Assembly (NCBI RefSeq): GCF_003268615.1 | Contig: NZ_CP029844.1 | Location: 62,001-126,000, forward strand | Source of the DNA: Blattabacterium clevelandi | GTDB taxonomy: Bacteria; Bacteroidota; Bacteroidia; Flavobacteriales; Blattabacteriaceae | Direction of reading: 5' to 3' | DNA length: 64,000 nt | In this document: in pieces, positions 10,365 to 18,571 of the stretch | Layout: every line of letters starts with the position of its first letter | How positions within the stretch are numbered: the stretch's first letter is position 1 | The notes under the pieces: model-generated | Seen by the model: the letters and a program-made list of their open reading frames with translations, nothing else | What the model was told of the DNA's origin: nothing | The model's database searches: none | Made by a program: the position numbers and the translations under genes

Positions 10365-11402
10365 AAATCTAGATCCAGAAGAGATTATTTTCATATATTC
10401 TTTTCTGTTTTTAAAAATTTTTATAGCATTAAAAATAGCTTCTTTAAAAGAATTTTCATTAGCAATACCTTTTTTAGCAATATCATATGCTACTCCATGA
10501 TCTGGAGAAGTACGTATATGAGAAAGGCCAGCCGTAAAATTAACTCCTTCATTAAAAGTTAATGTTTTAAAGGGAATTAATCCTTGATCATGATACATCG
10601 CTAAAACTGCATCAAAATTTCTATAACTATGATTTCCAAAAAAACTATCTGGAGAATAAGGCCCGAAAACTAATAATCCTTGATCTTGAAATAAAATATC
10701 AATAGCTGGTTTAATTTTCGTTTTCTCTTCTTCACCTAATAACCCATTTTCTCCTGAATGAGGATTACATCCTAAAACTGCAATTTTAGGTTTTTCTATA
10801 GAAAAATCAATTTTTAAAGATTTATGTAAAATTTTTATAGATTTTACAATTTTTTTTATAGTTAATTCAGAACTAATATTTTTTAATGGTATATGATGGG
10901 TAACTAATGCGATCTTTAATGTTTCATGAATCATTAACATTAAGGAATCTCCATCCAAAATATTTTGTAAATATTCAGTATGGCCTAAAAAATAAAATTC
11001 TTTAAAATTCATCCATTTTTTGTTTACAGGGGCTGTAACAAGAACGTCAATTTTTCCATCTTTTAAAGCTTTTGTGGCTTTTTTTAAAGATGAAATAGGA
11101 TATTTCCCTGATTCATGGTTAATTTTGATTAAATCAAATCTAACATCCTCTTTCCATATATTTAAAACATTTATTTTATAATCTATAATTTCTTTTAAAT
11201 TTTTTATTCCTCGTATATTATTTACTTCAATATTTAAAATTTTTTCATAATACGAACATAATTTTGTAGATCCGAATAAAACAGGTGTGAAAAAATCTAA
11301 AAGTTTTTTTTTACGACATACTTTTAAAAAAATTTCTATTCCTATTCCATTAATATCTCCTGTAGAAATACCCACTTTTATTTTTTTTGTTCTATAATTC
11401 AT
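10359..11402 (-). CDS. pdxA: 4-hydroxythreonine-4-phosphate dehydrogenase
   Basis: PdxA carries out the NAD-dependent oxidation of 4-phosphohydroxythreonine in the DXP-dependent route to pyridoxal phosphate. Family features are the opening GISTGDINGIGIE, LVTAPVNKK, the metal-binding HTEYLQ, the NPHSGENG block, AMYHDQGLIPFK and the C-terminal SPDHGVAYDIA. The 347-residue length is typical. No pdxJ is visible nearby, although in free-living relatives pdxJ often lies close to nadK, so the partner must be elsewhere if the pathway works. The gene is divergent from ribE with 57 nt between the starts. Confidence 0.96.
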   Translation of the reverse strand: MNYRTKKIKVGISTGDINGIGIEIFLKVCRKKKLLDFFTPVLFGSTKLCSYYEKILNIEVNNIRGIKNLKEIIDYKINVLNIWKEDVRFDLIKINHESGKYPISSLKKATKALKDGKIDVLVTAPVNKKWMNFKEFYFLGHTEYLQNILDGDSLMLMIHETLKIALVTHHIPLKNISSELTIKKIVKSIKILHKSLKIDFSIEKPKIAVLGCNPHSGENGLLGEEEKTKIKPAIDILFQDQGLLVFGPYSPDSFFGNHSYRNFDAVLAMYHDQGLIPFKTLTFNEGVNFTAGLSHIRTSPDHGVAYDIAKKGIANENSFKEAIFNAIKIFKNRKEYMKIISSGSRFL

Positions 11403-11459
11403 ACCATATTTTATGAAATAAATATTTTAATTTAAAAAAAATATGGATCAATTTCAATT

Positions 11460-12044
11460 ATGTTTACTGGAATAATAGAATGTACTACACAAGTATATAG
11501 ATTAAATCGTCAAAAAAATAATCTTTTTATTACTTTTAAAAATCCATTTTTAGATCATATTAAAATTAATCAAAGTATTTCTCATAATGGAATATGTTTA
11601 AGTATTACAGAGATAATAAATGGAACTTATTCAGTAATAGCATCGGAAGAAACTTTACGTTGTACTAATTTAGATTTTTTAAAAATTAAAGATGAAGTAA
11701 ATTTAGAACGTGGAATGAAAGTTCATGAAAGATTAGATGGGCACATAGTACAAGGTCATATAGATACTATAGCTAAAATTGTTGAAATAAATAGTAAAAA
11801 TGGGAGTTGGTTATTTTCTTTCAAATCTAGAAAGAAATTCGATAACTTAGTTATAGAAAAAGGCTCCATTTCTGTAAATGGAATTAGCCTTACTATAACA
11901 AAATGTACTAATCAAATATTTAGTGTATCTATTATTCCTTATACTTATGAAAAAACCAATCTTCATTTTATGAATGTAGGAGATTTTGTTAACATAGAAT
12001 ATGATATACTTGGAAAGTATATTATAAAAAATTTATTTTTTTAA
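11460..12044 (+). CDS. ribE: riboflavin synthase, alpha chain
   Basis: This enzyme dismutates two 6,7-dimethyl-8-ribityllumazines to riboflavin. The start MFTGIIE is the family hallmark and fixes the start codon. Two lumazine-binding repeats are visible, each with a GISL-type loop (NGICLSITE and NGISLTITK), and the sequence GHIVQGHIDT joins them. Length is 194 residues. It supplies substrate for RibF at 7522-8475. It converges on pckA with a 9-nt gap containing part of a 14-nt AT palindrome. Confidence 0.96.
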   Translation: MFTGIIECTTQVYRLNRQKNNLFITFKNPFLDHIKINQSISHNGICLSITEIINGTYSVIASEETLRCTNLDFLKIKDEVNLERGMKVHERLDGHIVQGHIDTIAKIVEINSKNGSWLFSFKSRKKFDNLVIEKGSISVNGISLTITKCTNQIFSVSIIPYTYEKTNLHFMNVGDFVNIEYDILGKYIIKNLFF

Positions 12045-12058
12045 AATAAAATTTTATT
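12045..12058. terminator. AT palindrome between convergent ribE and pckA (possible bidirectional terminator)
   Basis: A perfect 14-nt palindrome of A and T only (AATAAAATTTTATT) fills the 9-nt gap between the two stop codons and enters the pckA end. It has no GC clamp, so any terminator function is speculative. Confidence 0.2.
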
Positions 12059-13637
12059 CTATTTTAGGTTCTCCAGACAAAATTTCTTTATCCGTATATT
12101 TTCTGTATATATCAAAATTTTTGATGAATTTTTTTACAAGATTTTTTACTTGATCTTGATACATTTTCTTATTTTTCCATGTTTTTTTTGGATTTAAAAT
12201 ATTGGAAGATATACCTGGACAGTATTTTGGAATATGAAAATTGAATATAGGATACTTTTCGTAATCTACTCTGGATAAACATCCATCTAAAACACATTGA
12301 ATAAGTTTTCGTGTATATTTTAATTTTATCCTAAATCCAATGGATTCTCCAACAAAAAGTAGTCCTGTATTTACCATCCATACATTTATTTCCGAATTAT
12401 TTAATTTTTTGATTAACATTTTTGTATATTGAACTGGATTTAATAGCATAAATGGAGCTCCAAAACAGGAAGAAAAAGTAGCTTGTGGTTTTTTTATATT
12501 CAATTCTGTTCCAGCAACTTTAGAAGTATAACCTAATAAAAAATAATAAGCGGATTGTGCTTTATTTAGTTTTGATATAGGAGGTAATATCCCAAAGGCA
12601 TCATAGGTTAGAAAAAAAATATTTTTAATATTGGAAGATATGGATTTTTTTTCGATATTTTTTATAAAATTTATAGGATAACTTACTCGTATATTTGGTG
12701 TAATAGAATCATTAAAAAAATCTACTTCATTGGTTCCTTTTTTGAAAACTACATTTTCCAACATTGCTCCTTTCTTGATAGCATGATAAATCATAGGTTC
12801 TTTTTCTTTAGAAATACCCAATATTTTGGCATAACAACCTCCTTCAAAATTAAAAATAATGTTGTCATCCGTCCAACCATGTTCATCATCACCTATTAAT
12901 TTTCTATTAGTATCATTAGAAATAGTAGTTTTTCCAGTCCCAGATAATCCAAAAAAAAGTGCTGTATCTTTTTTTAAGATCCCAATATTTGCAGAACAAT
13001 GCATAGGGAAAACATTTTTATATATAGGAAGTATAAAATTTAGAACCGAAAAAAGAGATTTTTTAATCTCTCCTGTATATCCTGATCCACCAATTAATAT
13101 AACTTTTTTTTTAAAATTTAATATGGTAAAATTTTTTTTCCGTGTACCATCTGTCATTGGATTAGATTGAAATCCAGGTGAACATAATAATAACCAATCT
13201 GGTACAATTTGTTCAATTTTAGAAATTCGAAAAAAAAGATTATGGATAAATAGATCAGACCATGGATATTCACTAATAGAACGAATATTAAGTTGATAAC
13301 GTTTATCAGAACAAAGATACCCATCTCTTACGTATAAGGTTTTTTCAGATAAGTATCCGACTAATTTTTGATATATACGATCAAATTTTTTAGAATTAAA
13401 AGATTGATTAAAATTTTCATCCCACCAAATTTTTTTATTTGTAATGTTATCTTTCACAATAAATCTATCTTCAGGAGAACGACCAGTGAATATACCTGTA
13501 TTTATTGCTAAAACTCCTGATTTAGTTTCTACCCCCATTTTATTTTGAATAATTATATTTTGTAATTCTTCAGAAGATAATTGCCAATTATTTGAAGAAT
13601 TCAATATTCCATATCTTTCTAGATAAAGAGAACTCAT
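12054..13637 (-). CDS. pckA: phosphoenolpyruvate carboxykinase (ATP)
   Basis: PckA converts oxaloacetate and ATP to PEP and CO2, the entry to gluconeogenesis from TCA intermediates. Diagnostic motifs are GGSGYTGEIKKS, the kinase-1a P-loop GLSGTGKTT, the metal site in DDEHGW, and NFEGGCYAK. Length 527 residues is full. Read with gdhA, the PDH genes and tpiA in this window, it suits a symbiont that feeds carbon from host-derived amino acids into sugar synthesis. A perfect -7 promoter motif TAAATTTG lies 26 nt before the ATG. Confidence 0.98.
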   Translation of the reverse strand: MSSLYLERYGILNSSNNWQLSSEELQNIIIQNKMGVETKSGVLAINTGIFTGRSPEDRFIVKDNITNKKIWWDENFNQSFNSKKFDRIYQKLVGYLSEKTLYVRDGYLCSDKRYQLNIRSISEYPWSDLFIHNLFFRISKIEQIVPDWLLLCSPGFQSNPMTDGTRKKNFTILNFKKKVILIGGSGYTGEIKKSLFSVLNFILPIYKNVFPMHCSANIGILKKDTALFFGLSGTGKTTISNDTNRKLIGDDEHGWTDDNIIFNFEGGCYAKILGISKEKEPMIYHAIKKGAMLENVVFKKGTNEVDFFNDSITPNIRVSYPINFIKNIEKKSISSNIKNIFFLTYDAFGILPPISKLNKAQSAYYFLLGYTSKVAGTELNIKKPQATFSSCFGAPFMLLNPVQYTKMLIKKLNNSEINVWMVNTGLLFVGESIGFRIKLKYTRKLIQCVLDGCLSRVDYEKYPIFNFHIPKYCPGISSNILNPKKTWKNKKMYQDQVKNLVKKFIKNFDIYRKYTDKEILSGEPKIE

Positions 13638-13663
13638 TTTCTATTGTATTTTTTATAATAAAA

Positions 13664-13671
13664 CAAATTTA
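13664..13671 (-). promoter_or_regulatory. candidate Bacteroidetes -7 element for pckA
   Basis: The minus strand reads TAAATTTG, an exact match to the Bacteroidetes -7 consensus TAnnTTTG, ending 26 nt before the pckA ATG. No TTTG is present at the -33 position. Chance matches are frequent in AT-rich DNA. Confidence 0.4.
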
Positions 13672-13693
13672 TATACGATTTATAAAAGTTTAC

Positions 13694-13701
13694 TAATTTT
13701 G
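13694..13701 (+). promoter_or_regulatory. candidate Bacteroidetes -7 element for acpP
   Basis: The plus strand reads TAATTTTG (TAnnTTTG), 28 nt before the acpP ATG. It is placed almost symmetrically with the pckA element in the same 92-nt divergent region. No clear -33 TTTG is present. Confidence 0.4.
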
Positions 13702-13729
13702 TATTAGAAAAAATAAAAATTACTATCCT

Positions 13730-13996
13730 ATGTCTGATATTGCATCAAGAGTAAAGTCTATTATTGTAGAAAAATTGAGTGTAGAAGAAAATGATATTTT
13801 TCCTAAGGCTAGTTTTACCAATGATTTAGGTGCAGATTCCTTAGATATAGTAGAGCTTATTATGGAATTTGAAAAAGAATTTAATATTAGTATTTCTGAT
13901 GAGAAAGCAGAAAAAATAACAACTGTAGGTGAGGCAATACAAGCTATCAAAAATATTTTAGATGAGAAAAAAAAAGAGGATAATAGTTCTGATTAA
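13730..13996 (+). CDS. acpP: acyl carrier protein
   Basis: ACP carries growing fatty-acyl chains on a 4'-phosphopantetheine arm. The attachment serine is Ser37 in GADSLD, inside a typical four-helix acidic sequence. The 88-residue length includes a short charged tail ([10 protein letters not shown]). It heads acpP-fabF-rnc, the classical bacterial fatty-acid/RNase III cluster, with 21 nt to fabF. An antisense open frame over the same bases is a shadow. Confidence 0.98.
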   Translation: MSDIASRVKSIIVEKLSVEENDIFPKASFTNDLGADSLDIVELIMEFEKEFNISISDEKAEKITTVGEAIQAIKNILDEKKKEDNSSD

Positions 13997-14017
13997 AAAA
14001 TATTTATTCTTTTTTTT

Positions 14018-15286
14018 ATGTTGATGAAAAAATTAAAGAGAGTAGTAGTTACAGGACTTGGATCTATTACTCCAATAGGAAATAATTTAGAAGAATATTG
14101 GATTTCCCTTGTAAATGGAAAAAGTGGTGCAGAGCCTATTACCTATTTTGATACTAAAAAATATAAAACTAAATTTGCTTGTGAATTAAAACATTATGAT
14201 CCTAATATTTTTTTTAGTAAAAAAGAACAAAAAAAATTGGATCCTTGTGCACAATATGGAATTTTAGCATCCTCTGAAGCCGTAAAAAATAGTGGAATTA
14301 ATTTTTCTAAAGAAAAAAGGGAACGTATTGGAGTTATTTGGTCGTCTGGAATTGGAGGTCTTTTAAACTTAGAAGAATCTATTTCTGATTATGTAAATGG
14401 AGGAAGATTTCCTAAATTTAGTCCTTTTTTTATTCCTAAAATATTAATAGATATTACTGCTGGATTTATTTCGATTAAATATGGACTACATGGACCTAAT
14501 TATGCTACTGTATCCGCTTGTGCTTCTTCTTCTAATGCAATTGTAGATGCATATCATTTAATCTGTTTAGGAAAAGCAGATATTATGGTAACTGGTGGGT
14601 CTGAGGCAGCTATTACACAAAGTGGAGTAGGTGGATTTAATGCATTACATGCATTATCTACTAGAAATGATGATTACAAAACAGCATCACGTCCTTTTGA
14701 TAAAGATAGGGATGGTTTTGTTTTGGGGGAAGGTGCAGGATGTTTAATATTAGAAGAATATAAACATGCTAAAAATAGAAATGCTAATATATATGCTGAA
14801 ATAGGTGGAGTTGGTATGTCTGGAGATGCATATCATATTACAGCTCCTCATCCAGAAGGAAAAGGGATTATTATTGCTATGAAAGAAGCTATAAAAGATG
14901 CTGGAATTGAATATAGAGAAGTTAATCATATTAATTCTCATGGAACTTCTACTATTTTAGGAGATCTTGCAGAAGTAAAAGCTATTCAAAAAGTTTTTCA
15001 TGAAAGTATATATAACATTAACATTAATTCTACTAAATCTATGACAGGTCATTTATTAGGTGCCGCAGGTTCTATAGAAGCGATTGCTTCTATACTTCCT
15101 TTAAGGGAAAAAATTATACCTCCAACTATTAATTTATTTGAAATAGATAAAAAAATAGATTCTAAAATTAATTTTACTCCAAATAATGCAATAAAAAAAG
15201 AAATTAAAATCAGTATATGCAATACTTTTGGTTTTGGAGGACATAACGTTTGTATTTTATTTAAAAAAATAGATGTTAAAAGATGA
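14018..15286 (+). CDS. fabF: 3-oxoacyl-ACP synthase II (KAS II)
   Basis: FabF elongates acyl-ACP with malonyl-ACP. The catalytic triad is visible: the Cys in VSACASSSN (about residue 168), the His in NSHGTST (about 308) and the His in MTGHLLGAAGS (about 343). The C-terminal GFGGHN loop is also present. The length of 422 residues matches KAS II. A second in-frame ATG two codons downstream (MKKLKRVVVTG) may be the real start. The end overlaps rnc by 14 nt, so the genes are probably co-transcribed. Confidence 0.97.
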   Translation: MLMKKLKRVVVTGLGSITPIGNNLEEYWISLVNGKSGAEPITYFDTKKYKTKFACELKHYDPNIFFSKKEQKKLDPCAQYGILASSEAVKNSGINFSKEKRERIGVIWSSGIGGLLNLEESISDYVNGGRFPKFSPFFIPKILIDITAGFISIKYGLHGPNYATVSACASSSNAIVDAYHLICLGKADIMVTGGSEAAITQSGVGGFNALHALSTRNDDYKTASRPFDKDRDGFVLGEGAGCLILEEYKHAKNRNANIYAEIGGVGMSGDAYHITAPHPEGKGIIIAMKEAIKDAGIEYREVNHINSHGTSTILGDLAEVKAIQKVFHESIYNININSTKSMTGHLLGAAGSIEAIASILPLREKIIPPTINLFEIDKKIDSKINFTPNNAIKKEIKISICNTFGFGGHNVCILFKKIDVKR

Positions 15287-15986
15287 AGATTCTATTTTAG
15301 TTGGTCGATTAAAGAAAATATTAGGATTTTGTCCAAAAAGAATAAGTTATTTAAAAGAAGTATTTATATATAGTTTTTCTACAAAAAAAAGAAATAAAAA
15401 TTATTATATAGATTTTCAAAGATTAGAATTTTTAGGAGATGCCGTATTGAATTCTATTATTTCCCATTTTTTATATGAAAAACTTCCTGAAAAAAAAGAA
15501 GGAGAATTAACTCAAGTTCGATCTAAAATAGTATGTAGAAGAAATTTAAATGAAATTTTTAAAAAACTAACGTTAACAGAAATTTTCTTTAAAAAAAAGA
15601 AATCAATAATATCTGATAATATGTTTGGAAATGCTCTTGAATCTTTAATAGGTTTTATTTATTTAGAAATTGGATATCAGGGGTGTAAAAATTTTGTATA
15701 TAAAAAAATCTTACATTTTCATGTAAATATTGTGAAATTACAGAAGGAAATTTTTAGTTACAAAGTATGGATTATAGAATGGTCCCAAAAAAATAAATTT
15801 TTGATAAATTTTAATACTTTTAAAGAAGAAAAAAATAAAAATATAATTACTTATTTATCTGAATTTACTATATCTGAATATGAAATGAAAACATTGGGTA
15901 GAGGCCCATCCAAAAAAAAATCAGAAGAAATTGCAGCAAAAAAAGCTTATTTTCTTATTCAAAAAAAGTATAAAAAAAATATTTAA
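15273..15986 (+). CDS. rnc: ribonuclease III
   Basis: RNase III cuts double-stranded RNA in rRNA and mRNA processing. The signature RLEFLGDAVLNS lies near residues 50-61, and the second acidic cluster is in FGNALESLIGFIY. The C-terminal double-stranded RNA-binding domain (about residues 165-235) ends with the lysine-rich GPSKKKSEEIAAKKA helix. The 237-residue length is normal. It is the last gene of acpP-fabF-rnc. Confidence 0.97.
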   Translation: MLKDEDSILVGRLKKILGFCPKRISYLKEVFIYSFSTKKRNKNYYIDFQRLEFLGDAVLNSIISHFLYEKLPEKKEGELTQVRSKIVCRRNLNEIFKKLTLTEIFFKKKKSIISDNMFGNALESLIGFIYLEIGYQGCKNFVYKKILHFHVNIVKLQKEIFSYKVWIIEWSQKNKFLINFNTFKEEKNKNIITYLSEFTISEYEMKTLGRGPSKKKSEEIAAKKAYFLIQKKYKKNI

Positions 15987-16029
15987 TATTTAAAAATTAC
16001 AATAATTTATCAAGAAAATATATGATGTT

Positions 16030-16809
16030 ATGTTTAAAGAAAAAAAGTTTTCTTATATAAAAAAAGGCTCAGGGCATCCACTAATATTACTTCATGGTTT
16101 AATGGGTGGATTAAGTAATTTTAATGCACTTTTAGATTTTTTTCCAGAAAAAGGATATCAAGTAATAATCCCTGTTTTACCTTTTTATAAGATGCCTCTA
16201 TTTCTTACAAATATTTACAGTTTATCTAAATATATTATTCAGTTTTTAATAGAAATTGGAATTGAAAATTCTACATTAATAGGAAATTCATTAGGAGGGC
16301 ATATTGCTTTAATTATAGCAAAAAAAAGAATAGATTTAGTACATTCTTTGGTTCTTACAGGAAGTTCTGGATTATTTGAAAAATCTTTTGGATATGCTTT
16401 TCCTAAAAGAGAAAATTATGAATATATTAGAAAAAAATCACAAGAAGTATTTTATGATCCTAAAATTGCTACTAAAGAATTAGTAGATGAAGTCTTTCAT
16501 ATTGTGAATGATAAAAAAAAGGGAATTAAAACTTTATATATTGCGAAAAGTGCTATGAAGTACAATATGTCAAAAGATTTATCTGTTATTCAAAAACCTA
16601 TTTGTTTAATTTGGGGTAAACAAGATCCTGTAACTCCACCAGATGTAGCAAAAGAATTTCATAGATTGTTACCTCATTCCGAATTATATTGGATAGATAA
16701 ATGTGGTCATGTTCCTATGATGGAACATCCAAAAAAATTTATAAAAATTTTAGAAAAATGGTTATCTAAATTTAATTTAAATCATGAAAATTTTTTCTGT
16801 AAAGTTTAA
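16030..16809 (+). CDS. alpha/beta-fold hydrolase
   Basis: This is an alpha/beta hydrolase of unknown substrate. The oxyanion segment LLHGLMGG lies at residues 20-27, the nucleophile elbow GNSLGG at 85-90 (Ser87), the acid is Asp199 in WGKQDP and the catalytic base His227 in CGHVPMMEHP, so the full triad is intact. The 259-residue length fits a small esterase-type member. The 3' end overlaps engB by 26 nt. The same hydrolase-engB pairing is, to my knowledge, common in Bacteroidetes, hinting at a conserved housekeeping role. Its survival with an intact triad in a reduced genome suggests it matters. Confidence 0.88.
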   Translation: MFKEKKFSYIKKGSGHPLILLHGLMGGLSNFNALLDFFPEKGYQVIIPVLPFYKMPLFLTNIYSLSKYIIQFLIEIGIENSTLIGNSLGGHIALIIAKKRIDLVHSLVLTGSSGLFEKSFGYAFPKRENYEYIRKKSQEVFYDPKIATKELVDEVFHIVNDKKKGIKTLYIAKSAMKYNMSKDLSVIQKPICLIWGKQDPVTPPDVAKEFHRLLPHSELYWIDKCGHVPMMEHPKKFIKILEKWLSKFNLNHENFFCKV

Positions 16810-17425
16810 AAAAAGTATAGAAAAATCCAATCAATTTTTTTATTCTACTTTTCCTGAATATGCTTTTTCTGGACGTTCTAATGTAGGGAAATCTAGTTTG
16901 ATTAATTTTATTGTTAATTCTAAAAAAGAAGCTAAAGTATCATCTTCTCCTGGAAGAACAAAATTTATTAATTTTTTTTTAATCAACCATAAATGGTATT
17001 TAATAGATTTACCTGGATATGGTTATTCTTTGAAAAGAAATAGAAGAATAGAAAAAAAAAAATTAATTAGAGATTATATTTTTTATAGAACTAATTTAGT
17101 TTGTTTATTTTTACTTTTAGATTGTAGAATAATTATACAACCATTAGATCTAGATTTTATAAAAAAGTTAAAAACTTATAAAATATATTTTTGTATTATT
17201 TTTACGAAAACGGATAAAATAAATCCAAAAATTTTAGATAAAAATATAAATTATTGTAAAGAAAAAATTGAAAAAAATTTTTTTTCAATGCCTAAATATT
17301 TTAAAGTTTCTGTAAAAAAAAAATATGGAAGAGAAAAACTTATTCAAATTATTCAAAATTTGAATGAATATTTTGAATTTAAAAAAAAACCTTACAGAGA
17401 AAAACTTATTATTCCTAATTCATAA
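16784..17425 (+). CDS. engB: ribosome biogenesis GTP-binding protein YihA/YsxC (EngB)
   Basis: EngB is a small GTPase needed for 50S subunit assembly. G1 GRSNVGKSS lies at residues 30-38, the G2 region in SSPGRTKFINFF, G3 DLPGYGYS (about 74-81) and G4 FTKTDK (about 144-149). Length 213 residues. It begins inside the hydrolase gene (26-nt overlap) and its end overlaps the convergent aroQ by 34 nt, a large convergent overlap even for this compact window. Confidence 0.96.
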   Translation: MKIFSVKFKKSIEKSNQFFYSTFPEYAFSGRSNVGKSSLINFIVNSKKEAKVSSSPGRTKFINFFLINHKWYLIDLPGYGYSLKRNRRIEKKKLIRDYIFYRTNLVCLFLLLDCRIIIQPLDLDFIKKLKTYKIYFCIIFTKTDKINPKILDKNINYCKEKIEKNFFSMPKYFKVSVKKKYGREKLIQIIQNLNEYFEFKKKPYREKLIIPNS

Positions 17426-17817
17426 GATTTCAATCCAAATCCAAAAATAGTCCCTTTACAAACAGAAGATAAAAATGATTTTTGTCTAAAAATTTCTCTG
17501 GAATAGATATTAGAAATATGAACTTCTATAACTGGAGTAGAGATTGATTTAATAGCATCTGCAATTCCTAAAGAAGTATGAGTATATGCTCCAGCATTGA
17601 TAATAATTCCATTTGATAGGTCTCCTATATCATGTAATATATCTATAATTTTACCTTCATGATTACTTTGATAATAGGTCATTTCTATAGAAGAAAAAAT
17701 TTTTTTTCTTTTTAATTTATTAAAATAGTTTATGAAATTTTCAGTACCGTATAATTCTGGTTCTCTTTTTCCTAAAAGATTTAAATTAGGACCATTAATA
17801 ATGCTAATTTTTTTCAT
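17392..17817 (-). CDS. aroQ: 3-dehydroquinate dehydratase, type II
   Basis: AroQ dehydrates 3-dehydroquinate in the shikimate pathway to chorismate. The type II fold is shown by the opening INGPNLNLLGKREPELYG with its catalytic Tyr, the QSNHEG segment, the NAGAYTHTS loop and EVHISN with the catalytic His. Length 141 residues. It begins within the end of rluB (14-nt overlap), so it is the distal gene of a mevalonate kinase-rluB-aroQ operon. Confidence 0.97.
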   Translation of the reverse strand: MKKISIINGPNLNLLGKREPELYGTENFINYFNKLKRKKIFSSIEMTYYQSNHEGKIIDILHDIGDLSNGIIINAGAYTHTSLGIADAIKSISTPVIEVHISNIYSREIFRQKSFLSSVCKGTIFGFGLKSYELGIISFSL

Positions 17818-18562
17818 GAAAAAAATTTTTTATAGTATTATCTATTTCATTTTTATTTAAAAAACTCCAGCATCCTATTTTAAGATTTTTTTTAGTAAGA
17901 CCTCCAAAATTAATTCTATCCAATTGAACTACTTGATAAGTTAATTTTTTAAAAATACGTTTAATTATTCTATTCCATCCTATGTGTAATCCAATTTTTA
18001 TTCTATTTTTTTTTTCTCTGTATATAAAATCTATTTTTACTCTTCCTTCTTTGAGAAATATTTTTCCTTTTTGAATTCTATAGATATCTTCATCGTTAAT
18101 TTTTTTATTTAGTAAAACATGATATATTTTTTTTACATTATATTTTGGATGAGTGAATTTTTCAGTTATGAATCCATCATTGGTAAGAAGTAAAACTCCT
18201 GTAGTTGAACGATCTAATCTTCCAACAGGAAAAATTCTATAATCAGAAAAATTGGGAATTAAACTCATAACTGTTTTTCTATTAAATGGATCATGTGTAG
18301 AAGTAATAAACCCCTTAGGTTTATTAAGAAGTATATATATATTTTTTTTTTTTTTAATTTTATTTCCATTTATTTTTATAACATCATTTACATGTATAAT
18401 TGTCCCCAATTTTGTAACGGGGATTCCATTAACTTTTACGATCCCCGATTGAATTAATTTATCTGCATCTCTTCTAGAAGAGATTCCAGAATTGGATAAA
18501 TAATGATTTAATCGTATAAATTCATTTTTTTTATTTTGTATATGATTCATTATAATTTTCAA
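17804..18562 (-). CDS. rluB: RluB/RsuA-family rRNA pseudouridine synthase
   Basis: This family modifies uridine in 23S or 16S rRNA. An N-terminal S4 domain (RLNHYLSNSGISSRRDADKL, about residues 17-36, continuing to about 75) precedes the catalytic domain. That domain carries GRLDRSTTG with the nucleophilic Asp, and the block LNKPKGFITS. Length 252 residues. The RluB versus RsuA assignment is by resemblance; the S4-containing flavobacterial homologues are usually called RluB. It lies 9 nt downstream of the mevalonate kinase gene. Confidence 0.88.
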   Translation of the reverse strand: MKIIMNHIQNKKNEFIRLNHYLSNSGISSRRDADKLIQSGIVKVNGIPVTKLGTIIHVNDVIKINGNKIKKKKNIYILLNKPKGFITSTHDPFNRKTVMSLIPNFSDYRIFPVGRLDRSTTGVLLLTNDGFITEKFTHPKYNVKKIYHVLLNKKINDEDIYRIQKGKIFLKEGRVKIDFIYREKKNRIKIGLHIGWNRIIKRIFKKLTYQVVQLDRINFGGLTKKNLKIGCWSFLNKNEIDNTIKNFFHEKN

Positions 18563-18571
18563 TTTTTGTAC

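Noticed and set aside
11403..11459. FMN riboswitch upstream of ribE
   Set aside because: The 57-nt gap is too short and lacks any RFN-type conserved block.
12859..13170. 103-codon plus-strand open frame inside pckA
   Set aside because: It is antisense to conserved pckA sequence, including the P-loop region. Its composition is explained by the opposite-strand codons.
13723..13950. 75-codon minus-strand frame over acpP
   Set aside because: Almost exactly antisense to acpP, whose protein is unmistakable.
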